A stretch of DNA of 64,000 bases from Akkermansiaceae bacterium (GCA_021200315.1 JAJQGU010000044.1:1-64000), one strand, 5' to 3'; counted from the stretch's first letter, positions 54,839-64,000 are shown. The notes: a model not told the origin generated them from the sequence alone. Made by a program: numbers and translations.

Positions 54839-55873
54839 TCAGTGCCAGAAATAATAGGCGTCTTGTCGGGTGATACCCTCCATATTCAGGTAGCGTGTGC
54901 GGAGCAGATCGGCAGAGCGGTGCCCCATCTCCATCTGCAGAAGCGGGAAATTGCGGTAATACTTGGCATGGTAGCTGGCATAGGTATGTCTCAAACAATC
55001 CTGCTGCCATTTAGAAAACCCCGCCGAAAGGCGAAAGCGTTTCCACTTTCTGTCCCAGTTTGGAGGTGCAATCGGTTTGTCGGAATCCAGCGGACGGAAA
55101 GAACGCAGGCAGCGTTCCAACACCGGCGGGATATGCACATGCCTCACGCCTCCCGTTTTGCTGTGCCGCGGACGCAATGTCACGATCTTGTCCTCCAAAT
55201 TGATGTCTCTCCATTTCAAGCGCGTGACCTCGTTCGGGCGAATGCCCGCGTAAAGCATCAACCCGATGGCCGGCCAGAGAGGACGGAAACACTCCCGGCG
55301 CAGCACATGCTTGATGCGCCCTATTTCAAGAGGGGAGAGCGGTCTGATAACACTTTCCTGCAAATTGGGGGCTTCTATACCAGTCACAGGGTTGACGGAG
55401 CACCATCCTTGCCGTATACCGAAGTTGAAGATTCCGGAGAGTATGATACGCGCCTTGGAGAATTGCCGGGGCGAGCGTTCCCGTGCACGAAGAAGAGTCT
55501 GACAATCTCCCGTGGTGATGTCGCGCAATGATTTTGCGCCAAATTCAGGCATGCCGTCCATGAGGTTTCGAGCGACTGAACGAATCTCACGCAAGGTTCT
55601 CGGTCTCCTGTGAGCCTTGGAAGTCAATGACCTTTCGACAGCTTCCTCAAAACTCACCGTCTGTTCTTCGCAATGAATGGCCTGCGCGGCGACACGGATT
55701 ACCTGCCTGCAATGCTGGAACGCAGGTCTCTGCCGGGCGGGCGTCTCATCGAGCAATTCACAGATCAGCCGCGAAGCGTCTAGCAGGGATAATCCGCTTC
55801 TAGTCAACAACGCCTGCGCAGCCTCTATTTCTATTTGATTATTTATTATGGTCATATTGGCCATGATAGTCAT
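54839..55873 (-). CDS. solitary tyrosine recombinase, copy 2
   Basis: Paralogue of the recombinase at 34096-35139, 344 residues. Catalytic set: Arg212 (GIRPNEV), Lys239 (HSKTGG), Asp292 in place of His, Arg295 (DCLRHTYASYHAK), His318 (MGHRS) and Tyr328 (LLRTRY). The C-terminal end is FWH, as copy 1 ends near FW. Three in-frame ATGs open the gene (55873, 55864, 55855). Its 5' flank holds a small hairpin, AGGAGG/CCTCCT near 55890-55910. No attachment sites, cargo or partner proteins were seen. Confidence 0.9.
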   Translation of the reverse strand: MTIMANMTIINNQIEIEAAQALLTRSGLSLLDASRLICELLDETPARQRPAFQHCRQVIRVAAQAIHCEEQTVSFEEAVERSLTSKAHRRPRTLREIRSVARNLMDGMPEFGAKSLRDITTGDCQTLLRARERSPRQFSKARIILSGIFNFGIRQGWCSVNPVTGIEAPNLQESVIRPLSPLEIGRIKHVLRRECFRPLWPAIGLMLYAGIRPNEVTRLKWRDINLEDKIVTLRPRHSKTGGVRHVHIPPVLERCLRSFRPLDSDKPIAPPNWDRKWKRFRLSAGFSKWQQDCLRHTYASYHAKYYRNFPLLQMEMGHRSADLLRTRYLNMEGITRQDAYYFWH

Positions 55874-55990
55874 AATCAGCTAGGGAACGCAAGGAGGAAA
55901 AACCTCCTGAATTTCCTGTCTATTCCCCGTCGCATCTCTTGATCGGCCAGCTCTGGAGTCTATTCTCACATATCACGATATCTCGGCCAT

Positions 55991-56608
55991 TCATTGGCAG
56001 GTGTCATTCTCCTTCACGGCCTTTCCAAGAGCGGAAAGCGGAGCCTCCCGCAGATCGAGCGCGCGGACGAGAAATTGAAGGACAAAGAGACTGCCGACGG
56101 CGTCGAAAAGCGCGTCATGCCAGCGCCTGCCAGGAACACATTGCCGCACATCAGAGGTGATCCCGAGCGCCTCGGCCACAGCTCCTAGAGAATAATCCTT
56201 CCGCCCCGGCATGGTCACACGAGCAAGGGTGAGTGTATCGAGCCACGGCCCCAGCCCATGGCCGGGGAAACAGCGCAAGAAACGGCGCTCGGTTGAACAA
56301 TGGTGCCCTACCACCACGGCTCCTCCAAGCAGCTCTCTCACTCGAGGCCAGAGGGAAAGGAGAGAGGGTGCTCCGACAAGCATTTCTGTGGTAATTCCAT
56401 GCACTTTTGCAGCCGCCCAATGGACGGGATGAGATACAGAGAGATATGAATCCCAAAGCCGGGGTGCGCCGAACAGCCCTTCCACGCGCACGACGCCGAT
56501 CTGCACGGGCTGATCCGTTTCGCCCGGAGCCGCCCCGGCGGACTCGAAATCAATGGCAGCAAAAGCGCACCGGGAGAGAGGAGTACCATTCATCATATCG
56601 CCCCGCAT
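55991..56608 (-). CDS. DEDDh 3'-5' exonuclease
   Basis: Predicted DnaQ-like exonuclease of 205 residues. Exo I is AAIDFESAG (Asp and Glu), Exo III is WHDALFDA. The Exo II place reads GHHCSTERRFL, with Glu where Asp is usual. The segment VHGITTEMLVG is typical of the epsilon-type group. It could trim RNA or DNA in repair; the exact role is not evident. Several ATGs near the start (56608, 56596, 56593) are possible. Confidence 0.85.
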   Translation of the reverse strand: MRGDMMNGTPLSRCAFAAIDFESAGAAPGETDQPVQIGVVRVEGLFGAPRLWDSYLSVSHPVHWAAAKVHGITTEMLVGAPSLLSLWPRVRELLGGAVVVGHHCSTERRFLRCFPGHGLGPWLDTLTLARVTMPGRKDYSLGAVAEALGITSDVRQCVPGRRWHDALFDAVGSLFVLQFLVRALDLREAPLSALGKAVKENDTCQ

Positions 56609-56632
56609 TTTATCCTCACGCGGGCATCAAGT

Positions 56633-56669
56633 AAATGAAAAGCCGCCCCGGCGGCAAAACCGGGACGGC
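56633..56669 (-). terminator. terminator after the autotransporter gene
   Basis: On the minus strand a 10-bp stem (GCCGTCCCGG with CCGGGGCGGC, one G-T pair), loop TTTTGCCG, followed by TTTTCATTT. Confidence 0.8.
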
Positions 56670-56693
56670 GACGCAACAGAACATGAAATCGCC

Positions 56694-58883
56694 TTAAAAT
56701 GAATAGCTCAAAGAGGCATTCACCCCATGCAGCGAAGCACCGCTTCTGCATTCGAAGACATAACCTGCATACGCTGACCAAGTTTTGCATATCTTCCACG
56801 AGAGTGCCGCATTGGCGCGAATGGCATTGCGCCCCGGTGAAACCGAATGTTCAGCAAATCCGCTGCCATCCGGATTGGTGATGGTCACTTTGCCGTTCTG
56901 CCGCACAACGTCGCCGACGTAGGCCACGCCCACAATAGGAGTCAACGCCATGTCGTTGCAGAAAGTATAGGTGCGGTCAATGGCAAAACCTACGGAAAGG
57001 GCGAGATTCTGGTAGTGCCCGTCCGAATAGCGGTTGTTAAGACCCGCCCCTGACTCGCGGAAGCTTTCCATGCGGGCGGCAGTATAGTCCAACCCGATGA
57101 AGGGGCGTAAATTGTACGCGGGGCACACTTGGTACACCCAGCCGGCGCGGCCGCCCACGGCAAAGACGTCTTCGTTCCAATTGGCCGTGGCTGTGCCTGG
57201 TTCGAGGAGGATGTTGTTCACCGAGCGGGAACTTTTGTTGCTCGACGAGCCATAGGCGATATAACCATCGAGCTGAATGTCCTGCTTGAAGTTGGGCACA
57301 CTGATCAATGTGCCAGCGTAAAGACTGAACATGGTGGTGTCCTGATCGATTTTACCGGCGTCATAAACGAAGCTGCCGCTCTTTGGTTTCAAGCGTCCGT
57401 ACATTTGGCCAAAAGAGAGCCCCACTACAGCGTTTTTGCCAGTCTTGTGATCTATACCGACGGCAAAGCCACCGCCATTGAACTTGTACCCGGTGCGCCC
57501 GTTGTGGCTGGAAACGTTCTGAAAATCCCCAATACCTCCCGCCCAAATATTCGATCCCGTCACCCGATCGCTGTAAATGTGATTGCGCGCACCGTCTGCA
57601 AAGGCAAAAAGAGTTTGCGATGCGCTCACCAACGTATTTGCCGCACGCGTGGCATCACCCGCATTGGCTGAACGCACGGTGGCCGCGCCCGAGCTCGCCA
57701 GGGAACCAACGTCCCAGATAAGTCCTTTGTTCAGCAAAGTTTCGAGCGTACCGCCCCAATCGTAGGAACTGAAAGAGCCTGTCAGCGAGCCCTCATCCAG
57801 ATCAAAAAACTGGAACGATGTACCCGCCGTCAAATTCTGGGCGAAAGAGATCATCTCTTCCGTGGTCGCACTGGCATATGTGATGACACCTGAAGAATCC
57901 GTAGTGGCAGTCTGTAGATTCAGGACGAATGTATTCTCTCCGTTGAGAGCAATATCGCCTACGATGCGGAATTGGGAGATCTGCGAGTTGGTGTCGTTGT
58001 TCTCGCTTCCGGCTGTCACAGCGTTGGTGACAACGGTGACAGTCCACGTGTTCGAGCCATCTGCTGAAGTCGTCAAATCACTGATTGTCAAAATTCCGGG
58101 AGAATTTCCCGCTTGCAGACTACTCTCTCCTGTCAGAATAACCCCACTCACCGTGCCCGTGCCGCCGATGAAGCCTCCGCTCACGATGATGGCGTCTCCC
58201 GTCCCGGCCAGGGTAGCGCCATTCTCAAGCACCACCGCCCCCGCCACTGTGGATGAAGTACAGTTTACTCCATCGCTTTCAAGGATATTCTGCATGGCGG
58301 AGGAGGGTTGTTCGCTGGTCACATTCACTTGAACGCCATCTAGTGTCAAAGTTTGCCCCGAATTGACGTTGAATGTCTTGGTTTGGACAGACGCCGCAGT
58401 GTCCGTAGTGATTTCCGCATCGGCGGAGGTATTGAGCTGATCGATGGTGACACTAGTTGCATTTTGGATATAGGCAGCCTCCGCAGCCTCCATGATAACG
58501 TAATTTTCCGTTGTGGAGACATCGTTCTCAACCGTGACGACTGAATAAACGTCGGCCACAGCCCCTCCAGCCGCCAAGGATGAAGAACCCGTAGCCACTG
58601 TCGCCGCCGAAGCGCCGCTCGTACCGCTCGTGACCGTGAGCGTCCATAAATCGCCCGCCTCCGTCAGAACCAGGGAAACATCCGTCGCCGCTCCCGAGCT
58701 CGAGGAGGAGCCTTCCCCGGTCTCATTTTCGGCCGAGATGCTGTCTTCCGCCACAGCTTGAACGCCGGTCACAGAAGCACTCGCCTCTCCGGCAGAACCA
58801 GCCGAAGTTGTCGTGGAGCATATAGTGGCGGATAAAACCGCCGCAAGAGCCGTCCTCAGGCTTATAGGTAATTTAATTTTCAT
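56694..58883 (-). CDS. autotransporter (type Va) with Ser/Thr/Ala-rich passenger
   Basis: Predicted surface protein of 729 residues from the ATG at 58883. The signal peptide is MKIKLPISLRTALAAVL plus an Ala/Ser-rich end. The passenger (to about residue 410) is Ser/Thr/Ala/Gly-rich and contains autotransporter-style strands such as GGFIGGTGTVSGVILTG and LQAGNSPGILTI. The last ~300 residues form a 12-strand-type beta barrel ending in SYSF with the terminal Phe expected for Bam-dependent insertion. The frame extends upstream to 59033 but those codons lie in the leader. The passenger function is not evident; adhesion is plausible. Confidence 0.9.
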   Translation of the reverse strand: MKIKLPISLRTALAAVLSATICSTTTSAGSAGEASASVTGVQAVAEDSISAENETGEGSSSSSGAATDVSLVLTEAGDLWTLTVTSGTSGASAATVATGSSSLAAGGAVADVYSVVTVENDVSTTENYVIMEAAEAAYIQNATSVTIDQLNTSADAEITTDTAASVQTKTFNVNSGQTLTLDGVQVNVTSEQPSSAMQNILESDGVNCTSSTVAGAVVLENGATLAGTGDAIIVSGGFIGGTGTVSGVILTGESSLQAGNSPGILTISDLTTSADGSNTWTVTVVTNAVTAGSENNDTNSQISQFRIVGDIALNGENTFVLNLQTATTDSSGVITYASATTEEMISFAQNLTAGTSFQFFDLDEGSLTGSFSSYDWGGTLETLLNKGLIWDVGSLASSGAATVRSANAGDATRAANTLVSASQTLFAFADGARNHIYSDRVTGSNIWAGGIGDFQNVSSHNGRTGYKFNGGGFAVGIDHKTGKNAVVGLSFGQMYGRLKPKSGSFVYDAGKIDQDTTMFSLYAGTLISVPNFKQDIQLDGYIAYGSSSNKSSRSVNNILLEPGTATANWNEDVFAVGGRAGWVYQVCPAYNLRPFIGLDYTAARMESFRESGAGLNNRYSDGHYQNLALSVGFAIDRTYTFCNDMALTPIVGVAYVGDVVRQNGKVTITNPDGSGFAEHSVSPGRNAIRANAALSWKICKTWSAYAGYVFECRSGASLHGVNASLSYSF

Positions 58884-58989
58884 ATCTTGTATCGTTGTTG
58901 TCTTCGTTGGTATGAAGAGGCACACAGACCTTTCTTCCCATAAGAATCCATTGTTAGACAATATGTTCAAATTAAACCGCATACAATGT

Positions 58990-59024
58990 AAAAACAAATA
59001 GAATTTCCCCCTGTGGAGAAATTC
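58990..59024 (-). terminator. terminator after the amidohydrolase gene
   Basis: Minus-strand stem GAATTTCTCC / GGGGAAATTC with loop ACAG, followed by TATTTGTTTTT. It isolates the autotransporter from the upstream operon. The autotransporter promoter should lie between here and 58883; candidate boxes are weak. Confidence 0.85.
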
Positions 59025-59053
59025 GCTCCGCATGAGGCCGTCACAAGGCCGGA

Positions 59054-60376
59054 TTATCGCGTCTTTCTGGCCACCCAGTGGCGCAGGTCTGACATTGCTT
59101 TTCGAAGAGATTCGTAATCAATACCGTGAAATAGACCATCGCGGTAAAGAATACGACCATCGACCATGGTCAGGCGATTCTCCATGCCTGTGGCGGCGTA
59201 AACCACATTAGAGATCACGCAATGCACGGGCTGCATGTTGGGCTCAGCCACACTGAACGCACAGAGATCCGCCTTCATGCCGGGAGCAAGAACGCCTATA
59301 GAGGGATCGTGCAAAGCGCCCGCCCCGCCCCGCGTAGCCAGATCAAGCGCCTGTTGGGCGGAAAGAGCCGTCGGATCAAGTTTGGAGATTTTCTGCAACA
59401 AAGCGGCCACATACATCTCGCGCACCATGTTTTGCGCATTGTTGCTCGCCGGGCCATCAGTGCCGAGTCCTACGGCGATGCCGCGGCTCAGCAATGAGCC
59501 CAGAGGCGCCGCGCCTGAAGCCAGCTTCATGTTCGATGCAGGATTGTGAACGACGGCGCATCTTCCTTCCGCCAACATGTCCATGTCGGCATCATCGACA
59601 TCCACGGCGTGAAAAAAAGTGGCGTCCGGCCGGAGCAGGCCGAGGTCGCGGCAGTAGGCCACGGGACGCATGCCTGTCCGCTTCAGACAATTTTCCGTCT
59701 CACCCCGCGTTTCAGAAAGATGCATTCCGAACAGGCAGCCCAGTTCATCGGCAAGTGCCCGACATTGGTGCAGAAACTCGGGGTTTGTGGTATAAATAGC
59801 GTGAGGAACAACAGCTTGCCGAATACGCGGGTGTCCCTTCAGAACCTCGGCATGTTCCCGAATCTGCTCGAAAACCTCCTCGGCATCGCGAGCCACAAGC
59901 GAAGGGAAAAAATGGGAGACCGACTCACCGATCACAGCGCGCAGCCCCATGCGATCCGTAGCGCGAAAAACGGAGGGTTCCATCATGTACATGTCATAAA
60001 ACGCTGTGGTACCCGTGCGCAGCATTTCGGCGCAAGAGAAGGCCGCGGCCGTCTCAATCACCTCCGCCGTCAACTTCGCTTCGATGGGGAATATATCCAA
60101 ATGCAGCCAGTCCATTAACGCCTTGTCATCAGAATATCCCCGAAGGAGAGACATAGGGATGTGCGTGTGGCCGTTGATCAACCCGGGAAGTATCACGGAC
60201 TCCCCCAAATCGATCACAGACGCCCCCTCCCAATGGTCATCAATTTCATCCCGCCTCCCCACGGCGACGATCAAATCGCCCCGCACGGCCACAGCGCCAG
60301 GTTCATGGATGCGCCTCTCGGTATCTTGGGTGACTACAAAATCCGCCCGAATCAGCCAATCACACCGCTGCCTCAT
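59054..60376 (-). CDS. amidohydrolase, methylthioadenosine/S-adenosylhomocysteine deaminase type
   Basis: Metal-dependent deaminase of 440 residues. Metal ligands: NGHTHIPMSLLRGYSDD, HLSETRGE, and GLGTDGPASNN with the catalytic Asp. The sequence around MYMMEPSVFRATDRMG fits the MTA/SAH deaminase (TrzN-like) family, which converts these adenosines to inosine forms. It follows the membrane protein by 13 bases and ends at a strong terminator. Confidence 0.88.
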   Translation of the reverse strand: MRQRCDWLIRADFVVTQDTERRIHEPGAVAVRGDLIVAVGRRDEIDDHWEGASVIDLGESVILPGLINGHTHIPMSLLRGYSDDKALMDWLHLDIFPIEAKLTAEVIETAAAFSCAEMLRTGTTAFYDMYMMEPSVFRATDRMGLRAVIGESVSHFFPSLVARDAEEVFEQIREHAEVLKGHPRIRQAVVPHAIYTTNPEFLHQCRALADELGCLFGMHLSETRGETENCLKRTGMRPVAYCRDLGLLRPDATFFHAVDVDDADMDMLAEGRCAVVHNPASNMKLASGAAPLGSLLSRGIAVGLGTDGPASNNAQNMVREMYVAALLQKISKLDPTALSAQQALDLATRGGAGALHDPSIGVLAPGMKADLCAFSVAEPNMQPVHCVISNVVYAATGMENRLTMVDGRILYRDGLFHGIDYESLRKAMSDLRHWVARKTR

Positions 60377-60389
60377 CTTCGCGCAGGAC

Positions 60390-60983
60390 TCAACGCCAAA
60401 ACAGAAAGGAACAGAGCAGCACAGCCACTCCGTACATCAATCCCAGCCACGTCAGACTCTCATAGACTCCCCGCCGAGCCACGATCCACTCCGCCATGCG
60501 ATGAAACAAATAGGGCTTCGCCACCCAAAGCAGAGCCAACACGATGATCGCATACGCCCAAACCGGGATAAGCAGGCGCGTGATCGGATCTTCCAGAAAG
60601 GCGGCATGCAGGAAAGGGCAAACCAAAAGCAGCAGGAAAAGCCCCAGCGCACGCGGGAAAAGCTGCTCTTTCACGTAAACGATCATGAGGATCCACATCA
60701 GCGGGCAAAGCAACATGAGATAAGGCTTCAACCCCGCAAACAAATCCAGATCCACCCCCATGCGCGTGATAGGAATATCAGCAACCAGCAAGAAAATCCA
60801 AAGAAAATCTACTGCCAGCAAGGCGGCTGCAAGCGTGTGACTCCGATGCACCGTAAGCAGGACAGACTGTACCCAGCCCGCACGCAACAACATCACCGCA
60901 TGCCCCGCGATCAGGGCAGCCCCCAAGACAATCCCCGCCTGGAAGAGAGGAATCATTTCGTAGGCATGAAGAACGCTGGACAT
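60390..60983 (-). CDS. unrecognised multi-pass membrane protein
   Basis: A 197-residue protein with six predicted membrane helices (for example IVLGAALIAGHAVMLL, LLAVDFLWIFLLVADI, LGLFLLLLVCPFLHAAF). No catalytic motif is visible. The ATG at 60983 follows the GH2 stop by 12 bases and the gene ends 13 bases before the amidohydrolase, so the three genes probably form an operon. Confidence 0.75.
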   Translation of the reverse strand: MSSVLHAYEMIPLFQAGIVLGAALIAGHAVMLLRAGWVQSVLLTVHRSHTLAAALLAVDFLWIFLLVADIPITRMGVDLDLFAGLKPYLMLLCPLMWILMIVYVKEQLFPRALGLFLLLLVCPFLHAAFLEDPITRLLIPVWAYAIIVLALLWVAKPYLFHRMAEWIVARRGVYESLTWLGLMYGVAVLLCSFLFWR

Positions 60984-60995
60984 CAAAGGTGCGTT

Positions 60996-63584
60996 TTATT
61001 TTTTCAACTCTTCCGGCGAAGCCTTCTCGATCTTCAGCTTCAGCGTGACAGGCGGCAGGCCTTCCGGCGCCGCAGTGAGTGTCACATCACCTTCTCCGCC
61101 GCGCTTGCCGCGCACGATCACTTGAGCAAGGCCGTTGAATATACTGATAGAATCACCGCTCATGCTGTCCCAATCCACTGGGTTGCCGTTGCACACGCCG
61201 ATAATATCCGCCGGGCCGGCGATGCTGAACTTCACTTTGCGCTTATCCGTAGGTACCACGCGCCCTTGGACATCCGCCGCCGAGACAGTAATGTAGCTGA
61301 TATCCCGGGCATCGCCGAGAATCTTCGGACGATCCGCCTTGAGCTTAAGCATGGCAGCATCTCCCGTCGTTTCCATTTTGGCGCTGGCCCATGCCTCGCC
61401 CTTCTTCCAAACTTTCACCTCCAGGACGCCAGGCTCGTACACGACGTCTTCCCAGAAGAAGCGGTAGCCATCTTTCTCCTTGCCGGGATTTTTTTTCTTT
61501 TTCCCCAGAGATTTGCCGTTCAGAAATAGCTCTGCCTCGTCACCGGAAGAATAGACATGCACGGGAGTGACCTGGCCTTTGCGCTCCGGCCAGTTCCAAT
61601 GGGGGAGAATATGCGCGAAACGCTCCTCCGGCAGCCAGCGCGAGCGATAAAGATAGTAACGATCCTTCGGGAAGCCGCAGAGATCCACGATGCCGAAATA
61701 CGAACTGCGCGACGGCGCTTTGTTCCCCAGTTTTTCAAACTGCTCCATCATCCGTTTCTGCTCTTCGGGATCAGTGTAGTTGTTCAGGTTGCTGGTATCT
61801 TGATTATACGGAGTCGGTTCGCCGAGATAATCAAACCCCGTCCAGACGTATTCGCCCGCAATGCGGGGGACACGGTCTTGAGCGGCGAATTCGACGTCCG
61901 GACGGTATCCCCAGCCTGGTGCTTGCAGATCGTATGAACTGACCTGGTAGTTGCGGATGCCGTATCCTGCTCCGGAGTTGTGCTCCCAAGAATAGGCTTT
62001 CTTATTGATTTCTTGCGGAGCGCCCTTCACAGGAAGAATGTATTCGCCGCGCGTCGACACGCAAGAAGAGGTTTCGGAAGCAATGATCGGTTGCTTGGGA
62101 CGCTGTTTGGCGGCGTCAGCATACTTCTTCGGCTTGTAATTGAATCCGTAGATATCAAATATTTCTCCAAAGCCGTTGTCCCACGCCTTTACATCGTTGC
62201 ATCCGCAGGTGACAGGACGCGAGGGATCGTGTTTTTTGAAGAGGCTTACCAGTTCTTTTGCCACCTCCTTGCCCCGCGCCGTGCTCTGCTCGGAAATCTC
62301 ATTTCCTGCGCTCCACATAATCACGCTCGGGTGATTGCGGTCACGGCGGACAAAATTTTCCACATCCTTCACGTGCCAATTTTTCCACAACGTGTTGTAT
62401 CCATTGACCTTTCCGTATTTCTGTGCTTCCCATATATCGAAGATTTCGTTGTCCACAAGAATGCCCATTCGATCGCAAAGATCAAGCAATTCCGGCGCGG
62501 GGGGATTGTGGGAAGTACGAATGGAATTGACGCCGAAGCTTTTCAGAATTTCAAGCTGACGTTCAATCCCGCGATGGTAAACGGCCGCGCCCAGAGGACC
62601 GAGATCATGGTGTTGGCACACTCCCTTGAGGTATACACGCCGTCCGTTGAGATAGAAACCATCGGGTTTCCATTCGGCCTTGCGCACTCCAAAAGTGTTT
62701 TTTACGGAATCCACTACTCCTTCGTCTGATTTGATGCTGGTAGTCAGCGTATAAAGCTTCGGCTTGTCCAGCTCCCAAAGCTGGGGCGAAGGCAGGTTCA
62801 GCGCCAGCTCGACATCTCTCGTCGCGCCCGGTTTGATCTCTATGGCCTGCGAGGTGGTCCTCACATTTTTCCCGATGCGTTGAGACACTTTTACGCTCAC
62901 AGGTTTGTCGCTCGCGTTGCGCACGGTTGTCACCGTTTTTACCGTGGCCGCATTTTTGGAAATGCGCGGAGTGGTAATGCTCACTCCCCAGAGATCGACG
63001 TGCACGGGATTGCTCTTCGTGAGCCACACGTGTCGATAGATGCCCGCTCCGGGATACCAGCGGGTACCATTCGGCGGATTGTTGGCGCGCACGGAAATTA
63101 CGTTTTTCTCCCCGAATTTTAACAGATCGGTAATATCAATCCGAAAGGAGGAATAGCCATAAGCCCATTCGCCCGCAAATTGGCCATTTACATAGACCTT
63201 GGGCATAGACATTACGCCGTCGAAATCCAGATAAAAGCGACTTCCCGCCTCATTGGCCGGCACGGTAAATTCCTTGCGGTACCAGCCGATATCATTCCAT
63301 GGGAGCTTGCCTGTCTCATTGGGCTCCTCGGCCAGAAAGGGACTTTCAATCGCCCAATCGTGAGGCAGCTGCACCGCCCTCCACGCGCTGTCATCGTAAC
63401 TGGATTCGCTGGGAGAACCTGGCGCCCCGGCCTCAAGACTCAGAGCAGGCTCGCCGCTCTCGCGGGCACGTGCGAATTTCCAATCGAAATCAAAGGTTTC
63501 GCGCGCCGTCTCCCTTACAGGGACTGCCCACAGAGAAGAAAACCCCACCATCGCCGTCAAGGTGATCAGAGAAATTGTACGCAT
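60996..63584 (-). CDS. secreted GH2 glycoside hydrolase (beta-galactosidase-like)
   Basis: Exo-acting glycosidase of 862 residues from the ATG at 63584. A signal peptide (about 1-20, MRTISLITLTAMVGF) is followed by the GH2 sugar-binding domain (LPHDWAIESPF, GVMSMPKVYVNGQFAGEW), an Ig-like domain, the TIM barrel with acid/base Glu in MWSAGNEISE and nucleophile Glu in IIASETSS, then DUF4982-like and Ig-like C-terminal domains (HVYSSGDEAELFLNGKSLG). Such architecture is common among gut glycan degraders. Host mucin glycans are a plausible substrate, by inference. Confidence 0.92.
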   Translation of the reverse strand: MRTISLITLTAMVGFSSLWAVPVRETARETFDFDWKFARARESGEPALSLEAGAPGSPSESSYDDSAWRAVQLPHDWAIESPFLAEEPNETGKLPWNDIGWYRKEFTVPANEAGSRFYLDFDGVMSMPKVYVNGQFAGEWAYGYSSFRIDITDLLKFGEKNVISVRANNPPNGTRWYPGAGIYRHVWLTKSNPVHVDLWGVSITTPRISKNAATVKTVTTVRNASDKPVSVKVSQRIGKNVRTTSQAIEIKPGATRDVELALNLPSPQLWELDKPKLYTLTTSIKSDEGVVDSVKNTFGVRKAEWKPDGFYLNGRRVYLKGVCQHHDLGPLGAAVYHRGIERQLEILKSFGVNSIRTSHNPPAPELLDLCDRMGILVDNEIFDIWEAQKYGKVNGYNTLWKNWHVKDVENFVRRDRNHPSVIMWSAGNEISEQSTARGKEVAKELVSLFKKHDPSRPVTCGCNDVKAWDNGFGEIFDIYGFNYKPKKYADAAKQRPKQPIIASETSSCVSTRGEYILPVKGAPQEINKKAYSWEHNSGAGYGIRNYQVSSYDLQAPGWGYRPDVEFAAQDRVPRIAGEYVWTGFDYLGEPTPYNQDTSNLNNYTDPEEQKRMMEQFEKLGNKAPSRSSYFGIVDLCGFPKDRYYLYRSRWLPEERFAHILPHWNWPERKGQVTPVHVYSSGDEAELFLNGKSLGKKKKNPGKEKDGYRFFWEDVVYEPGVLEVKVWKKGEAWASAKMETTGDAAMLKLKADRPKILGDARDISYITVSAADVQGRVVPTDKRKVKFSIAGPADIIGVCNGNPVDWDSMSGDSISIFNGLAQVIVRGKRGGEGDVTLTAAPEGLPPVTLKLKIEKASPEELKK

Positions 63585-63634
63585 AAACAAAAAGACAAAC
63601 TATTTAATAATACCCGATTGCTCTCATGAACCTT

Positions 63635-64000
63635 TCACGAAAATGCCTTCGCACTCCTTCGTTTTCGTACGCCCTCGGCCAAGGTTTCGAGAATATCCTC
63701 GGTCTCCTCCCAGCCGACACATTGGTCTGTAATGCTCTGCCCATAAGTCAGCGGAGGTCTGTTTGGCTGGGAGCCGCTCACAAGATTGCTTTCGATCATC
63801 ACGGAGCCGATATGTTCGGAGCCCCCGGCCAGCTGACGTGACACCTCTTCGGCGACGAGGTGCTGGTTGCGCCAATCTTTCTTGCTGTTACCGTGCGAAC
63901 AATCGATCATTAGGCGGTTAGAGATGTCGCTCTTCTGCTGCATTTTCCACGCCTTCTCCACATGTTCCGCAGAATAGTTCGGACCTTGAGTCGAACCGCG
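63635..64000 (-). CDS. class I DAHP synthase, 3' part (5' end outside the window)
   Basis: C-terminal 121 residues of 3-deoxy-7-phosphoheptulonate synthase, first step of the shikimate pathway. Visible segments: GPNYSAEHVEKAW, MIDCSHGNSKKDW, VMIESNLVSGSQ, PLTYGQSITDQCVGWEET. These match the AroF/G/H class. The frame runs off the right edge. It ends 50 bases before the GH2 start. Confidence 0.93.
   Translation of the reverse strand, partial: RGSTQGPNYSAEHVEKAWKMQQKSDISNRLMIDCSHGNSKKDWRNQHLVAEEVSRQLAGGSEHIGSVMIESNLVSGSQPNRPPLTYGQSITDQCVGWEETEDILETLAEGVRKRRSAKAFS

Overview
The window looks like a chromosomal segment of a Verrucomicrobiota bacterium, probably close to Akkermansia. The evidence is indirect: a MurC-MurB fusion, an LpxC-FabZ fusion, a double-length UvrA like the one known from Chlamydiae, an Amuc_1098-like secretin, an autotransporter with a basic-hydrophobic signal peptide, and a GC-rich genome with hardly any Shine-Dalgarno sequences. 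No rRNA, tRNA, CRISPR array, insertion sequence or prophage was recognised. Most of the window is ordinary housekeeping DNA.

Layout. (1) 61-17542, minus strand: a nearly complete dcw (division and cell wall) operon in the order mraZ, rsmH, ftsL, ftsI, murE, murF, mraY, murD, a LysM protein, ftsW, murG, murC-murB, ddl, ftsQ. Most stops and starts overlap (several ATGA), so it is probably one transcript, starting at a promoter covered by MraZ-type 10-bp repeats. (2) 17.8-27.9 kb: PHP histidinol phosphatase, giant uvrA (minus), a secreted SGNH esterase, an M50 membrane protease and proS. (3) 28.1-34.0 kb: rpmH-rnpA-yidD-yidC (minus), lpxC-fabZ (minus) divergent from cdaA, a 41-residue membrane ORF resembling a CdaR anchor, then bioD. 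(4) 34.1-43.8 kb: a solitary tyrosine recombinase, rpoD, a TPR-secretin, a membrane-anchored protein with an AsmA-like outline, an acyltransferase and folD. (5) 44.3-54.8 kb, plus strand: metallo-hydrolase, DEAD-box helicase, ruvC, glnS, ribBA, a TonB-ExbB-ExbD trio, def, a MECR-type enoyl reductase and a UDG-like protein. (6) 54.8-64.0 kb, minus strand: a second, paralogous recombinase, a DEDDh exonuclease, the autotransporter, an amidohydrolase, a membrane protein, a GH2 glycosidase and the 3' end of a class I DAHP synthase.

How the genes fit together. The dcw operon makes lipid II and the divisome; MurE carries the meso-diaminopimelate motif. LpxC-FabZ, YidC, the TonB system, the secretin and the autotransporter point to a double-membrane envelope with lipid A. 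The secreted esterase and GH2 enzyme suggest glycan feeding.

Items most worth a second look: a ~185-residue N-terminal extension on RsmH, the LysM protein inside the dcw operon, the mini-CdaR ORF, a doubled region 1.1 in RpoD, a UDG-like protein without the iron-sulfur cysteines, the two matching recombinases, and a recurrent promoter layout that would give leaderless mRNAs.
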